A DNA stretch of 64,000 nt from Stakelama flava (GTDB taxonomy: Bacteria > Pseudomonadota > Alphaproteobacteria > Sphingomonadales > Sphingomonadaceae), in assembly GCF_019351405.1 (NCBI RefSeq), contig NZ_JAHWZX010000007.1:105544-169543 (forward strand). The letters run 5' to 3'. Positions 53,525 through 61,625 of the stretch are shown here, piece by piece. The position numbers and the translations under genes were made by a program. Below the pieces are notes generated by a model. That model saw only the letters and a list, made by a program, of their open reading frames with translations, did not search any database and had not been told where the DNA came from. The first letter of the stretch is position 1. Each line of letters opens with the position of its first letter.

Positions 53525-55957
53525 CTACTCCGAACGGTGCGAGGGAAAGTCGGCCACCAGTGGCGCTGCCCAGTCGAGGCCGACCGAAGCGAGGAAGCGG
53601 GCAGCGAATTCTGAAGCGCCATTGTCGGTGAGCAGCGCGTCGATTTGCGCCTGGGCAGCAGGGTCGGACGCCCCGCAGAGCGCCAGCGCGATCGGACCAA
53701 GGCCTAACTCGAACAGCCGATTGCCCCGTGCGGACTGGAGATAATAGTCGCGCTTGGGCGTCGCGCGGCTCACCAGTTCGATCTGCCGGTCGTTGAGGCC
53801 GAAGCGGCGATAGAGATCGCGTCCCTGGGGCTCGATCGCGCGATCATTGGGGAGCAGGATGCGCTGCGGACAGCTTTCGAGAATGGCGGGCGCGATGCTG
53901 CTTTGCGCGACATCGGCGAGGCTCTGCGTGGCGAATACGACCGCGACGTTCTTCTTGCGCAGCACCTTGAGCCATTCGCGAATGCGCGCGGCGAACAGCG
54001 GATGGTCGAGGAAGAGCCAGGCCTCGTCGAGGATCAGCAGGGTCGGACGGCCGGTGAAGCGCGCTTCGAGGCGATGGAAGAGATAGCTCAGCACCGGCGC
54101 GGTGACGCCTGTCTGTCCCATCAGCGCTTCGGTTTCGAAACATTGCAGATCGCCGAGCGCGAAATCCTCTTCGGCCGCGTCGAGCAGCCGGCCATAAGGG
54201 CCTTCGAGCGTATAAGGTGCGAGCGCCGTGCGCAGCGCTGTCGATTGCAGCACCAAAGTGAGCCCGGTGAGCGTGCGCTGTTCGACTGGGGCGGCGGCGA
54301 GGCTGGCGAGCGCCGACCAGAGCGCGTCCTTGATATCGGGCGTGACCGCGACCTGCTCATGCGCGAGCAGGCTCGCCAGCCATTCGGCCGCCCAGGCGCG
54401 CTCAGCCTCGCTGTCGATACCGCGCAGCGGCTGAAAGGCGATTGTGCCGCCGGCCTCGCCGCCGAGCCCCAGCGCATGATGGCGACCACCCATGGCGAGC
54501 ATCGCCGCGCGCGCCGACAACCCCTTGTCGAAAACATAGATTTGCGCGCCCGGATAGCGGCGGAACTGGAGTGCGAGCAGCGCGAGCAGCACCGATTTGC
54601 CGGCGCCGGTCGGACCCAGCACGACCATATGGCCGACATCACCGACATGGGTCGAAAGGCGGAACGGCGTCGCGCCCGCGGTATCGGCGTAAAGCAGCGG
54701 CGGTCCGCCGAGATGGTCGTTGCGCGCGGGACCGGCCCAGACGCTCGACAGCGGCATCATATGCGCGAGGTTGAGCGTATGGACGAGGGGTTGCCGGACA
54801 TTGGCGTAGACATGGCCCGGCAGGCTCGAAAGCCAGGCTTCGAGCGCATTGACGCTTTCGCGGATGAGCGTGAAGCCGAGGCCGTTGACGATGCGCTCGA
54901 CGGTGCGCTGCTGGGCTTCGACCACGCTGCGATCGCAATCGGTGAGCGTGATTGTCGTGGTGAGATAGCCGAAGGCGACATGGTCGCCGCCCAATGCCTG
55001 GAGCGCGAGATCGCTGTCGGCGACCTTGTTGTCGGCGTCGCTGTCGGTGAGCGCGACGGGTTCGTTGGACAGAACTTCGCGCAGGAGCTGCGCGACCGAC
55101 TTGCGCTTGTTGAACCATTGGCGGCGGATGCGGGTGAGCACGCGTGTCGCTTCGCTGCGGTCGAGCGCGATGAAGCGCGTGACCCAGCGATAGGCGAAGC
55201 CCTCATGATTGAGCGCGTCGAATATCCCCGGGCGGCTGACATTGGGCAGACCGAGCACTGTCAGCGTGCGCAGGTGCAGGTCGCCGAGCATGGGCTCGAG
55301 CCCGCCGGTCACCTCGGTATCGACGAGCAGGCCATCGAGATACATCGGCGTGGCGGGCGCGGCGACGCGGTGGCGGCGCCCGGAAATCGTGCCGTGAAGA
55401 TAGGTCAGGGTCTCGTCGTCGCCGAGCGGCCGGATTTCGGGGAGAAAGCTCGAAAACAGGTCGAGCGTGCGGTCGGTATCGGCGGCGAAGCGCGCGAGCG
55501 CGGCCCGCCAGTCGCGCCCCGGCTCTGCGGCGCGCTCGACGAGCGCGCGCCCTACGGCGTCCGAACGGTCTTCTGGCGGCAGAAAGCTCAGCGTCAAGAA
55601 ATAGCGGCTTTCGAAATGCGCGCCGGCGCTCTCGAAAGCGGCGCGCCGTTCGGCATCGACAAGCCAGGAAGCGGGATCGGGAAAGCTGCCGCCCGGATAG
55701 CCAAGCGCTTCGCGCCGTTCGGCCTCGACGAACAGCGCCCAGCCAGAACCGAGGCGGCGCAGTACATTGTTGGCGCGCGCGCAGGTGGAGACCAGCTCGG
55801 CTTCGGTCGCGCTCTCCAGATCGGGGCCGCGAAAGGCGAAGCTGCGCTGGAAGCTCCCGTCCTTGTTGAGGACGATTCCGGGAGCGACCAGTGCGGCCCA
55901 GGGGAGATGGTCGGCGAGCCGGTCGGACCGGTCGCGATATTCGCGCAGGTTCAGCAT
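53525..55957 (-). CDS. trbE: TrbE (VirB4-like) conjugal transfer ATPase
   Basis: Large cytoplasmic ATPase that powers pilus assembly. The 810-residue protein starts MLNLREYRDRSDRLADHLPW, has the CagE/VirB4 N-terminal domain (SFQRSFAFRGPDLESATEAE, AFESAGAHFESRYFLTLSFL) and a RecA-like C-terminal domain with Walker A VVLGPTGAGKSVLLALLALQ (about residues 446-465) and Walker B TLLILDEAWLFLDHPLF. QRILLPNDRAIEPQGRDLYR is conserved near the end. It overlaps trbD by 7 bp. Confidence 0.95.
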   Translation of the reverse strand: MLNLREYRDRSDRLADHLPWAALVAPGIVLNKDGSFQRSFAFRGPDLESATEAELVSTCARANNVLRRLGSGWALFVEAERREALGYPGGSFPDPASWLVDAERRAAFESAGAHFESRYFLTLSFLPPEDRSDAVGRALVERAAEPGRDWRAALARFAADTDRTLDLFSSFLPEIRPLGDDETLTYLHGTISGRRHRVAAPATPMYLDGLLVDTEVTGGLEPMLGDLHLRTLTVLGLPNVSRPGIFDALNHEGFAYRWVTRFIALDRSEATRVLTRIRRQWFNKRKSVAQLLREVLSNEPVALTDSDADNKVADSDLALQALGGDHVAFGYLTTTITLTDCDRSVVEAQQRTVERIVNGLGFTLIRESVNALEAWLSSLPGHVYANVRQPLVHTLNLAHMMPLSSVWAGPARNDHLGGPPLLYADTAGATPFRLSTHVGDVGHMVVLGPTGAGKSVLLALLALQFRRYPGAQIYVFDKGLSARAAMLAMGGRHHALGLGGEAGGTIAFQPLRGIDSEAERAWAAEWLASLLAHEQVAVTPDIKDALWSALASLAAAPVEQRTLTGLTLVLQSTALRTALAPYTLEGPYGRLLDAAEEDFALGDLQCFETEALMGQTGVTAPVLSYLFHRLEARFTGRPTLLILDEAWLFLDHPLFAARIREWLKVLRKKNVAVVFATQSLADVAQSSIAPAILESCPQRILLPNDRAIEPQGRDLYRRFGLNDRQIELVSRATPKRDYYLQSARGNRLFELGLGPIALALCGASDPAAQAQIDALLTDNGASEFAARFLASVGLDWAAPLVADFPSHRSE

Positions 55958-56220
55958 GCGAGCCGTCCCCGCTGGCGCAGGTGCCGCAGCAGCACCGGCG
56001 CGAAGTCAGGGTCGCGCTTTGCGGCAAAGGCGGCGAGCGTGTGTCCGACCGCCCAGAGCGCGAGCCCGGCGATCCATTGCTGGAGCCCGAGACCGATCGC
56101 GGCGGCGAGCGTGCCGTTGAGGATCGCGATCCCGCGCGGCGCACCGCCGAGCAGCAGCGGCTCGGCGAGCGAGCGATAGACCGGAGCCTCAAAGCCCTCG
56201 ATATGGGTGGCGCCGTTCAC
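55951..56220 (-). CDS. trbD: TrbD (VirB3-like) conjugal transfer protein
   Basis: Small inner-membrane protein, 89 residues, beginning at a GTG that overlaps the trbC stop (GTGA). It reads VNGATHIEGFEAPVYRSLAE, PLLLGGAPRGIAILNGTLAA and then two hydrophobic segments (AAAIGLGLQQWIAGLALWAV), the TrbD/VirB3 layout. VirB3 proteins work with VirB4, whose homologue trbE overlaps it. Other longer frames here are shadows. Confidence 0.9.
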   Translation of the reverse strand: MNGATHIEGFEAPVYRSLAEPLLLGGAPRGIAILNGTLAAAIGLGLQQWIAGLALWAVGHTLAAFAAKRDPDFAPVLLRHLRQRGRLAC

Positions 56221-56552
56221 GCGACCAGCGCCCCGCCGCCGAAGCTGAAAAAGGAGAGGAAGAAGCTCGATGCGGCAAAGGCGATCGACAGCCCGAAGAT
56301 GATCTGGATGAGCTTGCGGAACCCGCCTGCGGTTTCGCCGAAGGCAAGCGTAAGTCCGGTGACGATGATGATGATCACCGCGACGATCTTGGCGACCGGA
56401 CCCTGAACCGATTCGAGCACCTGCTGGAGCGGCTCCTCCCAGGGCATGCCCGATCCGGCCGCCCGGGCGGCGCCGGCGATCAGGAGCGAAGCGGCGAAAG
56501 CCACGGGGAGCAGCGGGAGGCGCCGCGCGAAAATGGAATGAGAAAAGATCAT
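56217..56552 (-). CDS. trbC: TrbC (VirB2-like) pilin
   Basis: Major pilin precursor, 111 residues from the ATG of MIFSHSIFARRLPLLPVAFA. The signal sequence ends near ARAAGSG; the mature protein has two hydrophobic helices (VAKIVAVIIIIVTGLTLAFG and LIQIIFGLSIAFAASSFFLS) joined by a short loop GETAGGFRK, the VirB2/TrbC plan. In relatives TrbC pilin is cyclised by TraF, but no traF is visible in the window. It starts 14 bp after trbB. Confidence 0.92.
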   Translation of the reverse strand: MIFSHSIFARRLPLLPVAFAASLLIAGAARAAGSGMPWEEPLQQVLESVQGPVAKIVAVIIIIVTGLTLAFGETAGGFRKLIQIIFGLSIAFAASSFFLSFFSFGGGALVA

Positions 56553-56566
56553 GAGGGATCTCCTTG

Positions 56567-57532
56567 CTAGGGGGTGGTGAGCGTTTGCAGCGCGTAATTG
56601 CCGTCGGAATCGATCCCGACGAGCCGGGCGATCGTGGCGATGCGGCGCGCCTGGCCGCGTCCGGCGATGAAGACGATGAGATCGAGCGCATCGGCGATGA
56701 GCCGCTGCGGGACGGTGACGACCGCCTCCTGGACGAGCTGTTCGATCCGGCCGAGCGCCGCTGCGGCGCTGTTGGCATGGACAGTCGCGATGCCGCCCGG
56801 ATGGCCGGTGTTCCATGCCTTGAGCATGTCGAGCGCTTCGGGGCCGCGCACTTCGCCGACGATGATCCGGTCGGGACGCAGCCGCAGCGTCGAGCGAACG
56901 AGATCGGCCATGGTGGCGACGCCCGGGCGGGTACGCAGCGCGACGGTGTCGGGCGCGGGACATTGCAGCTCGCGTGTGTCCTCAATCAGGATAACGCGTT
57001 CGTCGAGCGCGGCCATTTCGGCGAGCAGCGCATTGGCGAGCGTCGTCTTGCCCGAACTCGTGCCGCCGGCGACGAGGATATTGGCGCGGTCGCGCACGGC
57101 ATTGCGCAACAGGTCGGCCGCGCGCGGATCGCACAGGCCGTCGCGGACATAGTCGCCCAGCGCGTAGATTCGCGAGGCGGGACGCCGGATAGAGAAACAG
57201 GGGGCGGTGCTGACCGGCGGGAGCACGCCTTCGAAGCGTTCGCCGGCACCTTGCCCATGCGGTGGCAGTTCGGCCGAGACGATCGGCGCCATCCCATGGA
57301 CCTCGGTGCGAGCATGGCTCGCGACGAGGCGGATGATGCGCTCTGCCTCGCCGGGCGCGAGCCGGATATCGGTGTCGACCCGCCCCTCACCCAGCAGGTC
57401 GAGCCGCAGCGCGCCGTCGGGATTGACCATGATTTCGAGCACGCGCGGATCGCCGAGCGCTGCAGCGATCGCAGGCCCCATGGCGGTGCGCAGCATCGAG
57501 CGGCGGCGCTCTGCCGACAGCGCGCCGGTCAT
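56567..57532 (-). CDS. trbB: TrbB (VirB11-like) conjugal transfer ATPase
   Basis: Hexameric traffic ATPase of the secretion system, 321 residues. Walker A is ILVAGGTSSGKTTLANALLA (about residues 150-169), the Asp box VILIEDTRELQCPAPDTVAL, the Walker B region RPDRIIVGEVRGPEALDMLK, and the His box WNTGHPGGIATVHANSAAAA. The N-terminal domain starts with DPRVLEIMVNPDGALRLDLL. It overlaps copG by 4 bp. Confidence 0.95.
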   Translation of the reverse strand: MTGALSAERRRSMLRTAMGPAIAAALGDPRVLEIMVNPDGALRLDLLGEGRVDTDIRLAPGEAERIIRLVASHARTEVHGMAPIVSAELPPHGQGAGERFEGVLPPVSTAPCFSIRRPASRIYALGDYVRDGLCDPRAADLLRNAVRDRANILVAGGTSSGKTTLANALLAEMAALDERVILIEDTRELQCPAPDTVALRTRPGVATMADLVRSTLRLRPDRIIVGEVRGPEALDMLKAWNTGHPGGIATVHANSAAAALGRIEQLVQEAVVTVPQRLIADALDLIVFIAGRGQARRIATIARLVGIDSDGNYALQTLTTP

Positions 57533-57927
57533 GGCCGGCGCTCCTGGTTCTCGCCGAACGTCCGACGTCCGGTTCCGAGCCGGCGTCCGACCTGGGTGAC
57601 GAAGGCTTCGAAGCGTTCGCGCCCGACCGCGCGTGCGGCTGCGTCGGCTTCGGGAAGCGGCGCCTGCACGGTGAGCTGCCAGCGGACGAACAGCGCGAGC
57701 GTCTCAAGCAGGATGTCGAGGTCGCGGCGCAGCCGGGAAAGATCGGCCGACATATGGTCGAGCCGTGGCTTCAGCAGCGTGTCGACCTCGCGCGCGCCGC
57801 GCCGGGCGAGATAGGCGCGGAGCGCATCGGCGACGATCGCCGATTTGGTCGTGCCGGGACTGGTAGCCAGCGCTTCGAGCTCGGCGCTCAGCGCCTCGTC
57901 GAAATAGAGGTGATGGCGGGGTTTCAT
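57529..57927 (-). CDS. CopG/RHH family protein of the trb operon
   Basis: A 132-residue protein from the ATG of MKPRHHLYFDEALSAELEAL. The N-terminal ribbon-helix-helix (HHLYFDEALSAELEALATS, GTTKSAIVADALRAYLARRG) is of the CopG type; a helical C-terminus (LSRLRRDLDILLETLALFVR) follows. Such a gene sits between traG and trbB in many alphaproteobacterial Trb elements and probably regulates the operon. It starts 8 bp after traG. Confidence 0.88.
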   Translation of the reverse strand: MKPRHHLYFDEALSAELEALATSPGTTKSAIVADALRAYLARRGAREVDTLLKPRLDHMSADLSRLRRDLDILLETLALFVRWQLTVQAPLPEADAAARAVGRERFEAFVTQVGRRLGTGRRTFGENQERRP

Positions 57928-57935
57928 CGGCGACC

Positions 57936-59966
57936 TCAGAAATTCGGCAGCAGCGGCTGACGCGCCGTGCCTTCGTTGAGGGCATGCGCGCGAAGCACGG
58001 TGTCGGCGCGTGCGCGCGACATCGCCTGGGCCTCGGCGGCCGGGTCGCTCTCTTCGGCATCGAAACCGAGCAGTTCGAGCTGCCGGACCTGTTCGGGTGA
58101 GCGTGCCGGCTGTTCGGGCAGCTCGGGGCTGCGCTGCTGTTGCGGACCGCCCTCCTTCGCCGTGGCCGATGCAGCGGTCGCTTCCACCTCGGCAGGGGCG
58201 GACAAGGCGGGCATGTCGGGACGACGCGGTTCCGACCAATCATGTGGCCGTGAGGCAGGCGCGTCGGCATAGCGGTCTTGGTGCAGCACCGGCTCGTGGA
58301 GCAGCCGTGCCGTGAAATTGGCGTCGGCATAGTGGCGCAGCTTCTGCGCGCGGATCGGCGCCATGCCCGATACGAGCACCAGTTCCTCATGCGGCGGCAA
58401 CTGCATCACCTCGCCCGGCGTCAGCAGCGGGCGGGCGGTTTCCTGGCGGCTAACCATGACATGGGCGAGCCAGGGCGCGAGCCGGTGCCCCGCATAGTTG
58501 CGCATCGCGCGCTGTTCGGTCGCGGTACCAAGCGCGTCGGAGATGCGCTTGGCGGTGCGCTCGTCATTGCTCGCGAAGGCGACGCGGACATGGCAATTGT
58601 CGAGAATGGCGTTGTGCTCGCCATAGGCCTTGTCGATTTGGTTCAGCGATTGAGCGATCAGAAAGGCGCGCACGCCGTAGCCCGCGAGGAAGGCGAGCGC
58701 GGTCTCGAAGAAGTCGAGCCGGCCGAGCGCGGGAAATTCGTCGAGCATGAGCAGCAATTGGTGCCGCCGCGTACCGTCGAGCCGTTCGGTCAGGCGGCGA
58801 CCGATCTGGTTGAGCACGAGCCGGACAAGCGGCTTGGTGCGCGAGATGTCCGAGGGCGGCACGACGAGAAACAGCGAGACTGGCCGCGCGCCCTCGACGA
58901 GATCGGCGATCCGCCAGTCGCATGCCGATGTCACCGCCGCGATGGTCGGATCGCGGTAGAGCGCGAGAAACGACATGGCGGTCGAGAGCACGCCCGAGCG
59001 TTCATTCTCGCTCTTGTTGAGCAGTTCGCGCGCAGCCGAAGCGACGACCGGATGCGTCTGCGGAGCGTGCTCGTCGCCGAGATGGTTGGCCGTCATCATC
59101 CGGCGCAGCGTGTCGGCAAAGCTGCGCTGGGGATCCGAGAGGAAGGTCGCGACCCGCGCGAGCGTCTTGTCCTCTTCGGCGTAGAGAATGTGGAGGATCG
59201 CGCCGACGAGCAGCGAGTGGCTGGTCTTTTCCCAATGGCTGCGGCGGTCGAGCGCGCCTTCGGGATCGACCAATATGTCGGCGATATTCTGGACGTCGCG
59301 CACTTCATCGACGCCGCGCCGCACTTCGAGCAGCGGATTGTAGCGCGCCGAACGCGCGTCGGTCGGGTTGAAGTAGAGGCAATGCGAGAAGCGCGCACGC
59401 CAGCCGGCGGTCAGCGACCAGTTTTCGCCCTTGATGTCGTGAACGACAACCGAGCCGGTCCAGCCGAGCAAGGTCGGCACGACGAGACCGACGCCCTTGC
59501 CCGAGCGCGTCGGGGCAAAGGCCATGATATGTTCGGGCCCGTCATGGCGCAGATAGCGCCTGGCCGTCTGGCCGAGAAACACGCCGGCTTCGGCATGCAG
59601 GCCGGCGCGCGCGATCTCGCGGAGGCTCGCCCAGCGCGCCGAGCCATAGGTGGTGACATGCCGCGACTGGCGGGCGCGCCAGAGCGAGCCGATGATCGCC
59701 GCCGCGCAGCCGAGAAAGCCGCTGGCGCCGGCGAGCGCGCCCGCCCGGTCGAAAACATGCGGGGCATAGGCGTCGAAATGATACCACCAGGGGAAGAGCG
59801 CCCAGGGCCGATAGACCGGCAGCCCCCGCAGATAAAACCAGGCGGGTCCGAGCTCGGGCTGATAGCTGAGCATTGCGGCAGCCCATTGGGTCGCCGCCCA
59901 GACACCGGCAAGCACGATCGCGAGGGTCAGGAGGATTTGACCGATCAATAGCTTGGTGGGTGTCAT
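57936..59966 (-). CDS. traG: TraG (VirD4-like) type IV coupling protein
   Basis: Inner-membrane ATPase that brings the relaxase-DNA complex to the secretion channel. I start it at the ATG of MTPTKLLIGQILLTLAIVLA (676 residues) behind a GGGAG site; a TTG at 59987 would add seven residues. Two or three N-terminal helices precede the ATPase domain, with Walker A MAFAPTRSGKGVGLVVPTLL (about residues 150-169), GNxxxD-like VVVHDIKGENWSLTAG and Walker B HQLLLMLDEFPALGRLDFFE. The tail past about 560 is Ala/Glu/Pro-rich. First gene of the trb operon here. Confidence 0.94.
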   Translation of the reverse strand: MTPTKLLIGQILLTLAIVLAGVWAATQWAAAMLSYQPELGPAWFYLRGLPVYRPWALFPWWYHFDAYAPHVFDRAGALAGASGFLGCAAAIIGSLWRARQSRHVTTYGSARWASLREIARAGLHAEAGVFLGQTARRYLRHDGPEHIMAFAPTRSGKGVGLVVPTLLGWTGSVVVHDIKGENWSLTAGWRARFSHCLYFNPTDARSARYNPLLEVRRGVDEVRDVQNIADILVDPEGALDRRSHWEKTSHSLLVGAILHILYAEEDKTLARVATFLSDPQRSFADTLRRMMTANHLGDEHAPQTHPVVASAARELLNKSENERSGVLSTAMSFLALYRDPTIAAVTSACDWRIADLVEGARPVSLFLVVPPSDISRTKPLVRLVLNQIGRRLTERLDGTRRHQLLLMLDEFPALGRLDFFETALAFLAGYGVRAFLIAQSLNQIDKAYGEHNAILDNCHVRVAFASNDERTAKRISDALGTATEQRAMRNYAGHRLAPWLAHVMVSRQETARPLLTPGEVMQLPPHEELVLVSGMAPIRAQKLRHYADANFTARLLHEPVLHQDRYADAPASRPHDWSEPRRPDMPALSAPAEVEATAASATAKEGGPQQQRSPELPEQPARSPEQVRQLELLGFDAEESDPAAEAQAMSRARADTVLRAHALNEGTARQPLLPNF

Positions 59967-60114
59967 GGGCGGCTCCCGAGCCGCCAAGAATGGATGAGCG
60001 GCTCGAGTGAAAGGTGCCGCGATCGGACGAAAAGCGGCAGAGCGCTGGTCTACGCAGGTCTACGATAAGGCCGCAGGCGCGGCGACCGGGCCACGTCAGC
60101 CGATCTCGGCACCG

Positions 60115-60208
60115 CTCCAGTCCCATTGATCGTCCAGTTGATGCGCTGTGGCTAACGAGTCCGAAGACCTCTCGCCCGATCTGCCGCTCGAGCACCGACC
60201 CAAGGCAC
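60115..60208 (-). pseudogene. Remnant of the C-terminus of a relaxase gene (DUF3363 type)
   Basis: Upstream of traG, where relaxase genes of Trb elements normally end, the minus strand still encodes pieces resembling a relaxase C-terminus: VPW (60208-60200), LERQIGREVFGLV (60192-60154, another frame) and NWTI (about 60140, third frame). In DUF3363 relaxases the end reads roughly VPWxPxLExxLGxxVxG...xxWxxGRxRG. Several frameshifts separate the pieces and nothing upstream continues the gene. The rest of 59967-60268 shows nothing else. Confidence 0.45.
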
Positions 60209-60268
60209 GATCGATGGTTTAGGCAGGGGAAGTCTGCTCGAAGATAAGACCCTCACGGCGAAAACATG

Positions 60269-60292
60269 GGTTTGAGTCCTGTAGGGTCGCCA
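60269..60292 (+). other. Candidate right attachment site (tRNA-Thr 3'-end-like sequence)
   Basis: GGTTTGAGTCCTGTAGGGTC followed by GCCA resembles the tRNA-Thr 3' end GGTTCGAGTCCTGTAAGCGG followed by CACCA: GAGTCCTGTA is identical and the flanks are similar. It lies about 15.1 kb from the tRNA, just beyond the relaxase remnant. It could be attR, the end of another tRNA relic, or chance. Confidence 0.4.
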
Positions 60293-60352
60293 GCGATTTC
60301 AAAGACTTAGCACCTGATAATCTGTACGAATTTGCAACTTGCCACAAATTTA

Positions 60353-60634
60353 ATGCAAAGCTGTGGTCGGGAATCGGCAGATTTTCACGGATTGTTCTGG
60401 GTGATCCCTTCCGGTCCTGCTGCGGCGGAGTGGATTAGCGATCCTCTGATTCGCACCCAAAATCCGATCGTTCCCCCCACCGGCGATACACTAAAAGCCG
60501 ACGCGCTGCGCATGGAAGGAATGGCCGCCGCGAACATAGCTCTCGTAGAGCGTTACGTTGTTCCCCAAGAGCTGCCGCTCGTTCAGGTATGGGCCAGACA
60601 GCAGTTGGGCCGGTGGTTGCATGACAGCTCATAA
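60353..60634 (+). CDS. Hypothetical protein, 93 residues
   Basis: An open frame from the ATG of MQSCGRESADFHGLFWVIPS to a stop at 60634. I recognise no family. It has no membrane helix or signal peptide; residues 45-85 look helical (ADALRMEGMAAANIALVERY). No good ribosome binding site is visible. Base composition is lower in GC than the flanks. It may not be a gene. Confidence 0.25.
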   Translation: MQSCGRESADFHGLFWVIPSGPAAAEWISDPLIRTQNPIVPPTGDTLKADALRMEGMAAANIALVERYVVPQELPLVQVWARQQLGRWLHDSS

Positions 60635-60852
60635 GCAGCGCGACCTGGACAGTGGACGCTAATTGTACCGCGAAAGCACAAGTCAGGCTCGCGGGTGGCC
60701 AATCGGCGCTATCAGCACATTCCCAATACGACACTGATTGGATTGACATGGCAAAGGGTGGGTACGACGCGGACCGATTGCGCGGTTCGGTACGTTGCAC
60801 GTCGTCGGGTGTGCAGTCGCCGCCCCTCCACTATAGCCTTGCGGAGCAAGCG

Positions 60853-61548
60853 ATGTCCCGATCAATGCCCTCTCGTCCGATCCGCGCCGTATTGTTCGAT
60901 ATCGACGGCACCCTGGTTGACAGCAACGATTTCCATGTCGAGGCGTGGCAATGTGTGTTTGCAGACGCTGGGCACGATATCACTCGCGACCGCATCCATG
61001 GTCAGATCGGCAAAGGGGGCGACCAACTCGTCCCCGCACTCCTGCCGGATCTCGACGAACAGGCCGTGGACGCGCTGTGTGATCGACACGGCGCCCTGTT
61101 TAAGCGCGAATATATCGCCCAGGTCGAGCCCTTCCCCCACGCCCGCGACCTCGTCGCCCGGGTGCATGATGACGGAATGCAGGTGGTGCTGGCATCCTCG
61201 GCTTCCGGCGACGAGCTCGACCATTATGTCGACCTGATGGACCTGAAGCCGTTGATGACGGCGGCGACCGCGTCGGACGATGTCGACCGTACGAAGCCCG
61301 CCCCCGACATATTCGCCGCGGCGCTCGCCGAACTGCCGGACCTGGGAGCCGGGGACGCGGTCGTGATCGGCGACACGCCCTATGACATGCGCGCGGCCAA
61401 GCGGTGCGGTATTGCCCGGATCGCAGTGCGGTCGGGCGGATTTTCTGATGGCACTCTCCGTGAGGCGGGCGCAGACGCTATCCATGACGACCTTGCCACG
61501 CTCCTGCGCGAATACGACCGGTCAATGCTTGGTGTTGGCCGGGGGTGA
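60853..61548 (+). CDS. HAD superfamily phosphatase (beta-phosphoglucomutase-like)
   Basis: A 231-residue hydrolase from the ATG of MSRSMPSRPIRAVLFDIDGT. HAD motif I is VLFDIDGTLVDSND (nucleophile aspartate about residue 16), motif II VLASSASGDELDHY, motif III lysine in TKPAPDIFAAALAEL and motif IV VVIGDTPYDMRAAKRCG. A helical cap (about residues 28-95) places it in subfamily I with phosphoglycolate phosphatases and beta-phosphoglucomutases. Substrate unknown. The 218 bp upstream contain no other gene. It is convergent with the MFS gene. Confidence 0.88.
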   Translation: MSRSMPSRPIRAVLFDIDGTLVDSNDFHVEAWQCVFADAGHDITRDRIHGQIGKGGDQLVPALLPDLDEQAVDALCDRHGALFKREYIAQVEPFPHARDLVARVHDDGMQVVLASSASGDELDHYVDLMDLKPLMTAATASDDVDRTKPAPDIFAAALAELPDLGAGDAVVIGDTPYDMRAAKRCGIARIAVRSGGFSDGTLREAGADAIHDDLATLLREYDRSMLGVGRG

Positions 61549-61625
61549 TTCAATTCTGGCTCTTGTCTCGCTCGCTGGGCAGAACCGATGGCGACGTCGG
61601 GGAGCCGCGAATACACCATCGTGAT

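Larger units (their letters stand above)
45124..60292. mobile_element. Decayed integrative conjugative element at tRNA-Thr (tentative limits)
   Basis: The segment runs from the tRNA-Thr 3' end to a similar sequence at 60269-60292. It carries an integrase, regulator-like genes, IS debris and a complete Trb conjugation operon, an order seen in Tn4371-like and related alphaproteobacterial ICEs. No intact relaxase, partition, replication or cargo genes lie within these limits, which suggests deletion after integration. The right limit is inferred from a short and imperfect repeat; the element could extend further. Confidence 0.6.

Noticed and set aside
53903..56179. 758-codon plus-strand frame opposite trbE/trbD
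   Set aside because: Antisense to a conserved ATPase with clear Walker motifs; composition typical of a shadow.
58278..59951. 557-codon plus-strand frame opposite traG
   Set aside because: Antisense to the coupling protein; no recognisable domain.
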